From Apoderus coryli (Eukaryota; Arthropoda; Insecta; Coleoptera; Attelabidae), in assembly GCA_911728435.2 (NCBI GenBank), contig OU452198.1, positions 43,615,902 to 43,679,901 on the forward strand: a stretch of 64,000 nt of DNA. Reading direction: 5' to 3'. A model generated the notes under the pieces. The model was not told the origin of the DNA. It searched no databases and saw nothing but the letters and a program-made list of their open reading frames with translations. The stretch's first letter is position 1. Every line of letters begins with the position of its first letter. Below are positions 44,530 to 57,056 of this stretch, one piece after another. Both the position numbers and the translations under genes were made by a program.

Positions 44530-45693
44530 TATCTTACGTATTACATTTTTAATTTATCCCTGCGGTCCAACTTGTTTCCTGACTACTGGAAGATAGCTCG
44601 TACATGTCCTATATACAAATCGGGAGATATTAACAGAATCGAAAACTATCGACCTATTTCAATTCTTCCTAATTTCGCAAAGGTTTTTTAAATTGGTCTG
44701 CACAATAAGTTATTGGGGCAAATAAAACATAGGCTAGTTTACCAGCAACATGGGTTCATTAAGGGTCGTTCTACGGTGACCTATCTAACCACTTTCCTGC
44801 AGGATGTAATTCCGGCTGTCGGTCGAGGTTTGCAAGTCGACGCAATATATACTGACTTTTTCAAGGCGTTCGATAAGATGATAATTCCCTGATTCAACAG
44901 AAGATGTGTGACATTGGCTTCGGCAGGAATCTGATATCTTTTTTTCAGTCCTATCTGGGAGCAAGGCAACAATTTGTTGAATACAATGGATTCAGTTCAA
45001 GTTCATTCACAGCCTCAAGTGGAACTCCGCAGGGCAGTACGTTGGCTCCTCTTCTCTTTGCAATATTCGTAAACGATATTGGCTCTGGTTTCAATAGCAA
45101 TTATTTGTTGTTTGCGGATGATTTAAAATTGTATCGCACAGCTTCAAACAGATCTGTGTCGGCTCTCAGAATGGTGTGATCTAAATAGACTTCCTCTAAA
45201 TCTGAACAAATGTAAGTCGGTGACATTTACAAGACGTCAAGATCCGGTTTTGCGAAACTACACCATCGATCATTCAAATTTGGAACGCTGCGCTTTAATC
45301 AAAGATCTTGGTGTAGACTTGGATGGTGATTTATCTTTCAACTACCACATTGAGCAAGTTTCTGCTAATGCTTTGCGAATGTTATCGCTTGATTCTTTTA
45401 AGAAAAGTTTAGAGACATGTTTGCGGGCTACTGATTTGGATTTGTTTTGATGAATTATGTTCATGTGTTAATTATTTATTGTTATTATTAATTGTTCTTG
45501 TAATCCACCCCATTTTCTTTCGTTTTGATGCGTGTATTTCCTTTTTTGTATTTTTCTATTTTTCAGTTAGTTTCAAGTTAGTTCTAAGTTGGGTATTTGC
45601 TAGGCAATTGTTTTTGTTTATGTAAGATTTTGTCTTGTTATTGGGTAGCAATACCTGTTAGACAATAAAGAGATTATTATTATTATTATTATA
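44530..45693 (+). mobile_element. CR1/Jockey-type LINE, copy 2 of the 30735-32152 family, with deletions
   Basis: Nearly identical in parts to the minus-strand copy. Starts SLRSNLFPDYWKIARTCPIY KSGD, continues FQSYLGARQQFVEYNGFSSS, SGTPQGSTLAPLLFAIFVND and [13 protein letters not shown]. Relative to copy 1 it lacks about 30 bp after YRT. It also lacks the whole segment between ALRM and LDSFKKSLETC, so RT is dead. The 3' end is intact: CCTGTTAGACAATAAAGAG followed by (ATT)n to about 45693. This copy defines the family's 3' terminus. Confidence 0.87.
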
Positions 45694-45714
45694 ACATGTT
45701 TATCCCAAACTTAA

Positions 45715-45905
45715 TGAAAATAGAGCGGGTGCCGGAGAATTTTGCGACTTTTCTAAGGCTTTTGATTGTGTAGATCACGATATTCTTCTTCGAAGGCATG
45801 ATTTTTATGGCATTACGGCTATGACTTTGAAGTGGTTTCCGTCCTATTTAACCAATCGACGGCAACTGGTTATATTTCAAAGGATTTCTTCCAATAGTTC
45901 AGACG
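45715..45905 (+). pseudogene. RT fragment of another LINE
   Basis: Encodes AGEFCDFSKAFDCVDHDILL, then FYGITAMTLKWFPSYLTNRR and VGCGVPH, i.e. motif A up to the start of motif B (GVPQG altered to GVPH). Nothing downstream. Confidence 0.7.
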
Positions 45906-47002
45906 TTGGTTGTGGAGTGCCTCATTGTAATCGTTTTCGAAGCACACAATTTACGAGAAATAACTTTGACGTTTGACGTTACGTAATTAAAATTGAAAAC
46001 TGCTGTTTGGTACTTGTTAACATTCAATTGTGGTAATTCAACTTGTTCAGGATGAACTGCGTCTACAGATTTGATGGCAGGGGAGTCTTCAACCTCCGTA
46101 TACTGCAAGCTGGGACGAACATCGTATCCACATCAGTCATTGAGCTTCAATACTCGCTATATGGTTGCTAGTCTCGGCTGACGCTCAGTGGCGGCTTGTC
46201 CTATGAAGCAAGTGAGCAACGCTTCACCTGAATAATCAGTAAAATTAATAGTATATACTATGAATTAATGTATACTTCATTTTCAACCTGCTTTACCATA
46301 CAACTGTAATTTTGAATTTCGTCTTCATCTGAAGCAGTCTTTATCGTATACACCTATTTAACATACTTAATTTACATACCTATAGGTATTTCCCTCTTTT
46401 TTTACTCGTGTAATAATAGTAAAACATTATTTATTTCGCTCTGTCTCTTCCCTGACAGTTGACACCCTTGCCAGTGCTTGTGTCCTATGACAATAGCCTA
46501 TTTATTTATCATACACGTTCTGAGCGTGCCTCAAAGCATTTTCATCTATAATTCAGCAACAATAGGCAACACTGCCATCTGGCATATACCCACTATACAA
46601 CCACCTACCGCGCTTCGTATAAACATAGTTGCCAGCGTTTAATTGTACTAAGCATAGCATACGAATCTTCCCATTAAAAAAACACTATAAGAAGCACGCT
46701 TCATATAGATGCAGCAGAGATTTAATGTAAAATAAGGTTATATGACAGCGATTGGCGAGTGTTTTGTACCTATATGTAGATTATTATTTTGGTTATATCT
46801 ATCTCTATCACACAGTCGCAAATTTCTAGTGCTGTCACAGTTGTGCTCTGTGCTAATAGTATTTTTATTTACTTTTCGGGAAGCTTACAGTTTTGATTTT
46901 TGATGTTTTGAATACAAATTAGTCTTTCTATTTAGTTACCTACATATTTAATTTAAGTTTTAAAATCTAAAAAAGTAGTGAACAAATTAAAAAATATATA
47001 TA
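45906..47002. other. Intergenic; one hAT-type end at about 46189
   Basis: CAGTGGCGGCTTGTCC at about 46189 matches the terminal motif of a common insect hAT family. Related ends occur at about 10662 (CAGTGGCGGTTCGTGA) and, inverted, at about 14886-14897. A matching partner end and 8-bp duplication were not found. Confidence 0.4.
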
Positions 47003-47702
47003 GGGGAGGGTGCGGCAAATGAGTCATAGGGGGCAAGTGCGTCTTTTTGAATAATTCGTACTAGTGGCAACACCGGCGAAAACAATCAAGACAGCTTAGT
47101 TTCGTACCGGCAGCCGCATCGTGTCTGTGAAAAAGTCGCGGAAAAATATTAAAAATAAGGTAAATATAATTTTTTTTTGGTTCTCATCATATTGCAGTAT
47201 AATATTTACGATGTGTTGCATAAGGATTTTTCACAATTTAAACGCATTATCCAGATATTCTATTCTAAGCACCATATAACCTAACATTTTAGCAATAACG
47301 CGTGATGCCTAGATTGTTGCCAGATTTACTTGTATTCTTTTACATTAATTTTAAAGATTTTGAGGTCCAGCTGAAGCAAGTGAGTCTTGTGCGAACAGTA
47401 TCTACGATAATTAACTATAAATTTTTGGTTTTAATCTTACACAATACATAGTATGTGTATATTTATCATAAAGGCAGGTTTCCTTACAAGGACCAACTAG
47501 AACAGAAGTTGAAAGAGAAACTGAACACACCTAAAGTTAAATTGGTCAAAAAGAATCTTGATATTTTATTTAGTTTTTAGTGATGAGTTGATTGTTAAAG
47601 TTTTGAAGATTTTTTTGATCCAAAACGCGTTGTTTCATTTATAGAAATAAAAAAGTTATATGCCGTCAAACCTTGAGGTGTCTCACTTGCCCCACCCTCC
47701 CC
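47003..47702. mobile_element. 700-bp DNA element with GGGGAGGGTG(C/G)GGCAA termini and TA duplication
   Basis: Left GGGGAGGGTGCGGCAAATGA, right complement GGGGAGGGTGGGGCAAGTGA, flanked by TA at 47001-47002 and 47703-47704. Motif GGGGCAAGTG recurs inside the left end. No intact ORF. The TA target and G-rich ends fit the pogo/Tc1/mariner group. Confidence 0.75.
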
Positions 47703-47789
47703 TACGGTTATTAATTAGTAGGTACCTACCTATTTTTATAAAAATAAATGGGTAGGTACCGTAAAATATTGTTTTTTTTTTTATAATAT

Positions 47790-50380
47790 CTTCTTCTTTT
47801 CATGCCGTCTTCTCACAGAAGGTTGGCGACCACTTTTCTAAATTCTTCTCTGTCTTATGCAACATGGAACAGTTCTCCAACGCTGAGATTTGTCCACTCT
47901 CTAATGTTTCGGAGCCAGGATTTTCTCTTCCTGCCGATACCCTTCTTCCCCTCAATTCTGCCCTGCATAATATTTTGTAACAGTAGATATTTGTCATTGC
48001 GTAATATGTGTCCTATGTACGATGTTTTTCTTATCTTAATGATTGTGAGCAGTTTTCGTTTTCGGCCGATGCGTCTCAACACTTCGTCGTTGGTTATCCT
48101 ATCAGTCCAAGGTATCTTCAGAATGCGCCTATAGAGTCACATCTCAAATGCTTCGAGCTTTTTAATCATTTGAGTCTTTAGCGTCCAAGTTTCCACTCCG
48201 TACATTAACACTGACCACACATAACACTCCACGAATCTCAATCTGAAGCCAAGATTTAGATTTCTGTTTGTAAGCATTGTGGAATATTTCATAAATGCCT
48301 TTCGAGCCATTTCAATTCTGATCTTAATTTCCTGATCAGGGTCCATTTCAGAATTTATGACAGAGCCGAGATATTTGTATTTTTGGACCTGCTCTATTCG
48401 GTTTCCATTTACTGTGAGAATAGGGTTAATATTTGGTTTTTGCTTATGACCATCATTTTAGTTTTCTGCGTGTTTATAGTGAGTCCCACCTCTTCACACT
48501 CTCGACTGACTCTTTCCAACAGGGTTTGAAGATCTTCTGCGCTCTCCGTCATTATGGCAGTATCATCGGCGAACCTTGGGTTGTTAACCAATGTCCCTCC
48601 AATGTTTACCCCCTCAGGTCTCTCGTAAAGTGCTTTTTGAAATACAGACTGAGAGTATAGATTGAACAGTTGTGGGGATAGAACGCAGCCTTGACGAACT
48701 CCTTTTTGAATTTCGACTTCATCAGTCTCGATGTCCCCAACTCGAACTACTGCCGTTTGATTGTAGTAGATATTTTTTATTAATTGTATATCATTTGGGT
48801 CCAATTTGATGCTCTTTAAGTTCTCTATGAGTTTGTCGTATTGGACTTTATCGAAGGCCTTTTGGAAGTCAATGAAACAGACGTACACATCTTTATTGTA
48901 TTCACTACATTTCTGTAGCAGTACTGTGATGGCAAATAAAGCTTCCCTAGTTCCTAAACCCTCTCTAAAGCCAAACTGCGTCTCATCCAGTTGTTCTTCG
49001 CATTTTCGATATATTCTCTGTTGGATTATTTTTAAGAGTACTTTCAAGGTATGACTCATCAGACTGATCAACCGACACTCATCACAGGCCTTGGGGTTGT
49101 TCTTTTTAGGCAAAGGAATGAAGACTGATTTAAGCCAATCTTTTGGGATTTCCCCTGTTTCGTATATTTGATTGAACATTTTTGTGATTTGAGTTAAGTT
49201 TCTATCGTCTAAGGCCTTCAAGAATTCAATTGGTATATTATCGGGTCCAGTCGCTTTTCTGCTCTTTGATGTTTTTATAGCATACTCCACTTCTGATTTT
49301 AGAATACATAGCTGTTCCGTCTGATTGTTTTCCTCTCTAACGTCATCTCGTCTTGCTGCAAATAGATGTTTAATGTATTCTTCCCAAGTTTGTTTTTTGC
49401 CTTCTTCTGTTAACTGAATATCTCCTTGTATGTTTCTTGTGATCATCGGTATTCTTTTTTTTTGTATTTCCCGTTAATTCCTTTAAATTTTTATGTAGAT
49501 TAAAAGAATCCTGTTTACTATTCAGTTGTTCCATTTCACGGCAATTCTCTTCCATCCATGTCTCCTTGGCTTTTCTTATGCGGTGTTCTATTTGCCTATT
49601 TAATTGTTTATATTTTTGCGGGTCAGTGCTTTTGCAGTTACGCTTTTCCTCTATAAGGTTTATGATTTCCTGTGTCATCCAAGGGTTTTTCGTATTCTGT
49701 TCTCTTCTGCCTACAACTTGGTCCACGGCAGTAAATATTGTAGATTTAATTTGATCCCAAGCCATGTCGATATTTGTCGCTGATGCTTCCAAAAAATCAC
49801 TTGCTATTGAGTCATTAAACTCCTTCTGATACTGCAGTTCTTTAAGCTTTTCTGTGTTTATTATTTTCGGTTTTATTATCTTTGCAGCTTCCTTAGTCTC
49901 ACTTTTATATTGGTTACGAGCAATTCGTGGTCAGTGTCCGCGTCTGCACCTGGGTAGGTTTTAACACTCCCAATGCTATTCCTAAACCGCCTGTTGACAC
50001 AAATGAAATCAATTTGGTTTTTTATGATCTTCTCTTTGCTACTTCGTGGTGATGTCCAAGTATAGAGTCGTCGAGGGGGTAGCTCATAAAAAGTATTCGT
50101 GATAACTAGATCTTTTTCCTGACAAAACTCTATGAGTCGTTCACCTCTCTCATTCCTATCCCCCAGTCCGAAGCCACCAACAGCATTCCCGATCTTTAGC
50201 ATTGAAATCTCCCATTATCACGTTAAGTTCGTGTTTCCTTAGCTTTTTAGTTGGCTCATTTAGGTCTGAGTAGAACTTCTCTATAGTTTCTTCATCGCTG
50301 TCGGCTGTGAAAGAAGCAAGTGGAAGTACTACACATCAGCAGCGTAAATTATATTTACGCTGACATCAGGTAAGCGAAGT
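47790..50380 (-). mobile_element. RTE-clade LINE with endonuclease remnant and RT, frame-broken
   Basis: Longest RTE copy. Order on the minus strand: endonuclease C-terminal part about 50330-49876 (MGDFNA, LYTWTSPR, NQIDFICVNRRF, DHELLVTNIK). Then a linker (49370-49792). Then RT (48409-49446) with [67 protein letters not shown] and NPRFADDTAIM. Then the C-terminal domain in broken frames (48137-48346, 47855-48082, SWLRNIREWTNL). At least three frameshifts or stops. FADD is intact. 5'-truncated near 50380; GAAGAAGA tail at about 47790. Confidence 0.9.
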
Positions 50381-51714
50381 TATTATGAAAAATGATGTTT
50401 ATTTTTTAATTTTCACTAAAGTTAAGTTTTTTTAATCAACACTCCTTTTAAGAACATCTTGTTAAAAATATACAGTCACACCTGTTCCAGATTTAAATAA
50501 ATGTTTGATAAATATAATATAATAAAGGCAAATGCATAAAGGTAGAGCTTTTAATAATATCTGGCATGAGATGTATTATGATTTGCTAACAGGTAGCATC
50601 AAAGTAATTTGATTGACAGTTTCATAAAATGTGTTTTATTTCGTATTATTAGGAAGTAGGTAAATATATTCTAGATACTAATTACACTTTTTAAAGAAAT
50701 ATATCTACTAATGTTGCCAAATTTAGATTTCTTTACCAGATTTGTAAAAAAACATAAAAAGCAACCCTCGTAGGTATATTTTATGTTCTGTTAAATAAAT
50801 ATTAAACCTGCTATAACCCCCTGAAGAGTTTCACCTCAATGCGAACAATAATAATTATAACGACAACGGAAAAAAGTTTGTCGATCAAACAAAATAAACC
50901 AAAAAAAAAAAAACTAACGCAAGATAGTAAAAGAAATACCTACTATGTAGCGATACAAATATATATCTGTACAATAAACACCACTCGCCAGTCGGCTTCA
51001 TCACACACAACACATGATCCTGCGCTCCCGATCCACAATGTTCCCACAGGATAATAGTAATAAAAACGGGAATAGAGCGACGCGCACTTTTGGCGGATAC
51101 AACTCCCAGTTTTGAACGGCCGCTGTTGCGACGAGGACGAGAGTCTCCTGTACTCGGAGATAAGATCGGGATTTTTATAAATACGCGCACGGGTTAACGC
51201 CTATGTTAATAAAGAAGGCTCACGCTGGTTTCTTTAGTGAATTTTTCTTCATCAGATATATCTTACCAAAATAAAATTATAATAATTATTATTAATAGTC
51301 TGGGTTAGTTTTAGAAATATTTTAAATAATAAAAAAGTGATGTTTTGAAAGAGAACATTATATATACGTAAATAAACAACAGTATTAAAATATTTTTAAC
51401 AGTAATAAAAATAATTAAATTTATATTAAATAAGGGCAAGTCGTTTGGTTAGAATGTGTTATTATTTGGAACTTAAGGGTTAGACAAAAAGTTCTATTTA
51501 AATGAGGTAAATTAGACATTGTGCGACTTCCGGTTATACCGGAAGTTGCCTCTAAGCGGTTTATTTGAAATTTAATGCTATGTTTTTTGTTACAAATTAG
51601 TATTTCCCGTTAAAAAAATAGAAGAGAAGTAAGACTACTTCTACGACTCTAGCTGAAGTTGTTTTTAGGATATTTGAAGTAAAACTAAGTAAACTGGTGC
51701 TCTTGAGGCACGAA
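50381..51714. other. Intergenic, no gene recognised
   Basis: AT-rich; 51060-51190 is GC-richer but without a recognisable coding or RNA signature. Confidence 0.4.
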
Positions 51715-53402
51715 TGGCTCTCCATACTGACATTAATCTTTTCTTTCTTCTCGATTCTCAGCTTCTAGTTGTTTTCCTTCATCTTTTTTCTCAGCTTGAA
51801 GTATTTTTATTTTCTCTTTTTTTGCTTGTATTTTTCAAAACTGTTACATCTTAATTTTTGAATTGGCTTTCTAACTTCTCGTCAATAGGATAAAAAAGTA
51901 TATTTTTTACCCCATTTCCGACACTAAATGGTTATTTCAGATTCGCAATCTAAAACTGAACTGGTGCCCCTGAGGCACGAGTAGCTCCGCATAGAAAGGA
52001 AATTTAAAAGCACCACAAAATCGAATTTGTATTCTTCCTCGAATTCGTGATTTTTCTCAGTTAAAACTGCTTTAGAAAAGCAGTTTTTGATAGTTTTCTG
52101 AGAAACATTTTCACTCCGTACTTTAACGATTTCGGTTATACAGTCTTATATATTTTTTATTATTTTGACCGCGTTTACACTATTTACGAACGCCTATGAA
52201 AGCAAGTTATTTATAACACATTTTATAAGTTATATTCTATCAAAGCTTTAAATAACTAGTCAATATTTCTGCTATGAGTAAGAAATACGTATTTTTCTAA
52301 CCTTTTTACCCCATTTTACATTTTTTTCGAATGTCAATGTGGTCTAATTGTTTAGGTTAAATATTTTAGGTTATATTTAAATAAACGCACAAAAAATTAT
52401 TCAATATTTCGGATAAGTTTAAGAACTATGATTTTTTTAATTTTTAAACCCCTTGCCGACGCTCAATGCTAAAGCACCACCTATAAATATCCTGTAGTAT
52501 TTTCGTAAATGTGGTTAAAATCCGTTAAGTGGTTTTTGAGTTATCACGGATACAAATTTATGCTGACCCTTTCATAGAATTTTCACGGACGCCTATGGTA
52601 CATTAATTTTTTTATTTTTTTTATTTTACCTCCTTTTCTACTATTTACGAACGCCTATGTAAATAAAAGTTTTATGCTGCATTTTGTAGGTTATCTTATA
52701 TCAAAGCTATATATAATTAGCCAATTTTTCTGGTATATTTGGGAAGCATTTTTTTTCGTTCTTGACCCTTTTTTAAGGCTATTTTCGAATGCCTGTGTGA
52801 ACCAATTCTTTTGTGGAATATTTTTTAGCTTATATTGCATCACAACTATGAAAAATTATTCCATATTTCGAATAAGTTTAGGAAATATATATTTTTTATG
52901 TTTTTACCCCTTTTCCAGTATTTACGAACGCCTATGAGAGTAAGTTGTTTATGACACATTTTATAGGTTATATTCTATCAAAGTTATAAATAACTAGTTA
53001 ATATTTCTGCTATGTTTAAGAAATACGTCTTTTTTCAATCTTTTTTACCCCATTTTACACTATTTTCGAACACCAATGTGGTCTAATATTTTAAGTTATA
53101 TCCAATTAAATGCGTAAAAAATTATACATTATTTCGGATAAGTTTAAGAACTATAATTTTTGAACCCTTACCTACGCTCAATGTTTCCCAAAATCTAATC
53201 AGCTCCTTGCCATGTCCAATTTGTACCAAATTTGGTTAAAATCTGTTCAGTTGTTTCGTGGATACAGACAGATATTTTTTTAAAACTACTTGTTTATGTA
53301 TAAAATGACCTTGTTTTTGGTATTTCCGGTGAAATAAAAAAAAATTCATGAAACTAATAGTCTCCATATTATATATTACATATATATGATATGGAGAGCT
53401 AA
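51715..53402. mobile_element. Helentron/HINE-like element, copy 2
   Basis: Shares the leader GAGGCACGAATGGCTCTCC, the ACGAACGCCTATG repeats, the terminal hairpin CTCCATAT..ATATGGAG and the end AGCTAA with 25851-28274, in the same orientation. It has roughly one ~530-bp unit, and the GACA tract is reduced to CAGACAGA. A diverged third leader at about 51960-51995 suggests nesting or internal duplication. Confidence 0.65.
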
Positions 53403-54032
53403 AAAAGGACTCCCTTTAGCACCATTCCGTAGTTTCGCCACTGGTTTCATCCCGTATAATATTCGTACTCGTTTTTATACCTGCTGAATATTAAAATAGT
53501 GGATGTGTATTCGTTCGCACGAAATATTAAATATGCATCGTGTTTCAGTTTTCCATCTATTTGGCAACCCAACTTTTCCCACTGTTTCTTCTCTTTTTCG
53601 TGAATTTACAATACTTTGGTTGGTTTAGAATTTACGCAGAATATGTTGTTATTTTTTTTTTGTATATAGTTTTATGCTAAATTATCCAAAGTCAAATTTT
53701 CATTGAAATAGATACACACCTACATTTTAAGGCGAATGTCTACAATATATATATATTTGTGTTAAACTTAATAAGAGCTTCTTTCTGCTTCTTTACTTGA
53801 AGGGTTCCCTTGGTGGTCGAGAAATCTTGAGCGTGAGTTCCTTAATAGTCCAGTTTTGGTGGTTCACCTGGCCCAATCCAGTATTTTTGCAGCTAGTCCA
53901 GTCATTTTAACATTTAGAATAGTTTGAATTTTATATTTTTCAAAATATGCCTCCGGTAATAGTATATTGTGCAACAAACATAAAATGACATATATTTCCT
54001 ACGAGTCATTTCATGTGAGTCTCACACTATAC
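53403..54032. other. Intergenic, no gene recognised
   Basis: AT-rich. The last ~50 bases belong to the extended repeat shared with 34198-34345. Confidence 0.4.
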
Positions 54033-54431
54033 TTTTTCTACGACTGTTTTAATGCTTTTGAATAAATTTAACATAATTTTTAGGAAAATATTTGTTTTTC
54101 GAAACTTACCCTGGTTAGCGTATAAGCCTAAATACGATAAATTAGACGTATTAAATTGACTAGGTGGTGTTAAACTATATTCACTATCACTGTTTATGTG
54201 TTTTGAAATTAGCGAAATACTTAATTATAATTATTATTAATTATAAATACCAAAACTGTCAATTTGGTGTTTGTATTTTCGGCGTTGCTATGGTGATTTT
54301 TCATGCCCGCCGCTACTTTTGTCATTACCAGGAAATATTATTACGCACGGGTAAATGATAAACAGCATTACAATGTACTACATTTTCAAATCATGATTGA
54401 ATAAAGGCATTTAAAGACAATCGTAGAAAAA
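54033..54431 (-). mobile_element. MITE with TTTTTCTACGACTGT termini, copy 2 (inverted)
   Basis: Reverse complement of 33781-34197 with small indels, 399 bp, same inverted ends. The inner hairpin arm TTACGCACGGGTAAAT is retained at 54342-54357. Confidence 0.75.
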
Positions 54432-54606
54432 TAAATTTGAATACATTTTTGGACGACAATTATAAGTGAAGATAGACTTCGGGGTTTCATTTCAATATTA
54501 TTTTCTTCATGGTGAGAATAGACTACTAAATGAGCAACTTCAAATTGCGAAATAAAATAAATAAAAATGAATTTCTGGGGACAGAGTCGAACGCATTGAC
54601 AAGGTT

Positions 54607-54822
54607 TTAAAACCCATGTATAGAGGACTTTTCTTGTATTTTGCTGGCACTAAATATCATGTCGGCGGTACCCTTGTTGAGTCTAAAGCCATATTGTGTT
54701 TCCGAGAAGCACCCTTCCCAGAATGGGAGAAGACTATTGGACCAAATTCTTGCAAGAGCCTTTCGGGCAATGGAGAGGATAGAGATACCAAGATAGTCTC
54801 CACATACATCCATATATGCCAT
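54607..54822 (-). pseudogene. LINE RT fragment
   Basis: Minus strand encodes YLGISILSIARKALARIWSN, SETQYGFRLNKGTADMIFSA and SKIQEK, matching RT finger/palm blocks (Y.G.SLLS..K..ARI, Q.GFR...TADMI). Short orphan fragment. Confidence 0.7.
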
Positions 54823-55868
54823 CAGAGCTAGCTGCTTTGTTGTTTTTAAGTTGTCGAATACATAGATAGATATATTTATTCACCATTTTATGTCACAAAA
54901 CATGTATAATACGTCAAACAAATTAATCAAAGTTACAGTAACAAATCAATCAAAATTACAGTAACAAAGAAAGGCTTACAAACAAATTAAAAAAGTAACA
55001 AAATAAAAAAGTAACAAAATAAAACCAAGATATCAAAAATGTTTTAATTCTTTGGTTAAACTGGACATCACCAAGGTTTTCTATGTGAGAGTAGCTTTAT
55101 CTTTATCAACTTCTTGAAGAGAGGGTACATCTGCCAAGTGTTGTGTTGGTCGATCGAGTTTTGCAGCCACCCCTAGTTTTATCAAATTGTATTCTTTAGC
55201 TGTTAAAATGTTTCCGTATTTTTATGACCTTTTCGGTTTAGCATATTACGCGTGATGTCAGTAGCGACGTAAATGTACCATTAAAGGAATGAGTTGAGAT
55301 ATTCATTCTGTTTGGTTGACTGTAATATGGAAATGTAATAAACCTAAATGGTGCAAAATTTGAAAGAGACACTGTATATGCCGGATATTAAAAAATATAG
55401 AACCAGTCAAGGAATATTGTTTGTGTTTCTATCTATTATTTCCTTTGTCTTATTCAAGAGTTTTACGAGGATCTTCCGATTATTGCTTAGGAAATCCGAA
55501 AGACATTGAAATTGGTGTGCATCGATTCTATCTCTCTATCTATATGTGATACCATATAAAACACGCAGAGTTGTTTTGCTCCTTTAAATTTTTGTCTATT
55601 GTGTCGGTAATTTGTGTGCTAAAATTTTGATATTTGGACCATTCGAAAGAATAAAAAATTTGTGATATTTTAACATCAATAGTGCACTTGTATACGTAAC
55701 CAGCTAGTTTATTTATTAACAATTAGAATTAATATTTTGGCACAATTTATACGGAATTCTTTGAACGCACTGATAACAGAAGCATTATTGATAAGGAATT
55801 CTGTATACCTACATACCGACTAGAGACAAGACAGGTCCGGCATCGAAATTATCTGTGTTTCTGCCACT
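54823..55868. other. Upstream of the CR1-like element, possibly its 5' UTR in part
   Basis: A short tandem repeat (TTACAGTAACAAA-type) is at 54930-54970. The element's 5' boundary was not found; no target duplication could be matched to the sequence after 60156. Confidence 0.4.
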
Positions 55869-57056
55869 ATGGAGAGATTTAAGTGTTGCAGGAAAGACGA
55901 AGTGCAAGTTTTGTATTGTTTAACGTGTGAAAAATTTTTTCACAAAAATTGTTCTACCAAGTGGAAGGAGGCACTATTTGTTAATAAAAATAGATTTTAC
56001 TGCTCAAAGCTATGTGCTAAGGCAGACAAGGTACAGAAACTTGAATCTGAAATTGAACAGCAAGCAAACATTATCCAGGAATTACAAAAGGAACTTAGAT
56101 TGAAAGACGATTATATACATAGAATGCGACGTCAGTCCAACCAATTTCAAAGTGATGTGGTCGAGGCGGAGGAGAATTATACCCAGGAAATCACAAACCA
56201 AAAACTACGAATTCAGGAGCTTGAAAGTGTTTTAATGCATGAATCTACAAAAGCGCCATCTGTGATGGATAACTCTACCCAGACTAATATTAAAAAATCT
56301 GAGTGTGCAGTACAATGTTGCAATAAAGTGACAAATATACAAACACAGACTTATCAAAGTAATCAAAGTGTTAGTAGTGATTTCGCTGTACAGTGTGCTC
56401 GAGAAACAACGGAAATTCATACACAAACTTGTTCAAATGATAAAAATAGCATCCCTGAAGGTGCGACATCTGATCTCTCTACTCCCAGATGTACACAGAG
56501 AGGTGAGAATGTGGTGAAAAACAGAGTATTGATCTTTGGCGATAGCATGATGGTTGACATATCATATCTATTGACAAACCTTTGTGGTGATAGATTTAAA
56601 GTTATTTCGTTTGTAAAACACAACGCTAAACTCGAGGACATCGTTGAAGACTTAACAAGATTGTCTGTGGGCTATTCTGCCAATGATTACATAGTCATAT
56701 CTGGGGGTCTCATTAATATTCTTCGTGGACAGCAAACTCTCGCGTCAGTGTATCATAAAATAATTACCGCGGCTCTAAAAACCAACATTTTATTTTTTTC
56801 TGTGCCGTTATGGAAAGACAGACCTGTGTTTTGCAAACTTGCTGATGAATTTAATATAATCAATTATAATAAGCTTGTAGAAGAAAATACAGTGAGTAAA
56901 ATTAAATATGTCAATATTAATTCAATATTAAATTCAAAAAGTTTAGTCTTCTCTCGAAATCGCTGTATTTCACTGGGCTGGAGCGGAAAATTTATTACTG
57001 CGAACTTTATTTCTAAAGCAATAAGTGATGGGTTTTTTCGTTCCGAATCCGAATGA
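55869..57056 (+). CDS. CR1-like ORF1: Cys/His finger, coiled coil, SGNH-like domain (395 aa)
   Basis: Probable RNA-binding partner for retrotransposition. Residues 1-50 form a PHD-like cluster: Cys6, Cys7, Cys17, Cys20, His25, Cys28, Cys45 and Cys49. Residues about 55-115 are a charged coiled coil (KLESEIEQQANIIQELQKEL..). A Ser/Thr/Cys-rich linker with repeated (C)AVQC and I.TQT motifs follows (about 130-200). From about 218 an SGNH-hydrolase-like fold begins with RVLIFGDSMM, the Ser block; ISGGLINIL corresponds to a later block. The usual C-terminal Asp-His pair is not evident, so enzyme activity is uncertain. Intact frame; stop TGA 57054-57056. Confidence 0.85.
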   Translation: MERFKCCRKDEVQVLYCLTCEKFFHKNCSTKWKEALFVNKNRFYCSKLCAKADKVQKLESEIEQQANIIQELQKELRLKDDYIHRMRRQSNQFQSDVVEAEENYTQEITNQKLRIQELESVLMHESTKAPSVMDNSTQTNIKKSECAVQCCNKVTNIQTQTYQSNQSVSSDFAVQCARETTEIHTQTCSNDKNSIPEGATSDLSTPRCTQRGENVVKNRVLIFGDSMMVDISYLLTNLCGDRFKVISFVKHNAKLEDIVEDLTRLSVGYSANDYIVISGGLINILRGQQTLASVYHKIITAALKTNILFFSVPLWKDRPVFCKLADEFNIINYNKLVEENTVSKIKYVNINSILNSKSLVFSRNRCISLGWSGKFITANFISKAISDGFFRSESE

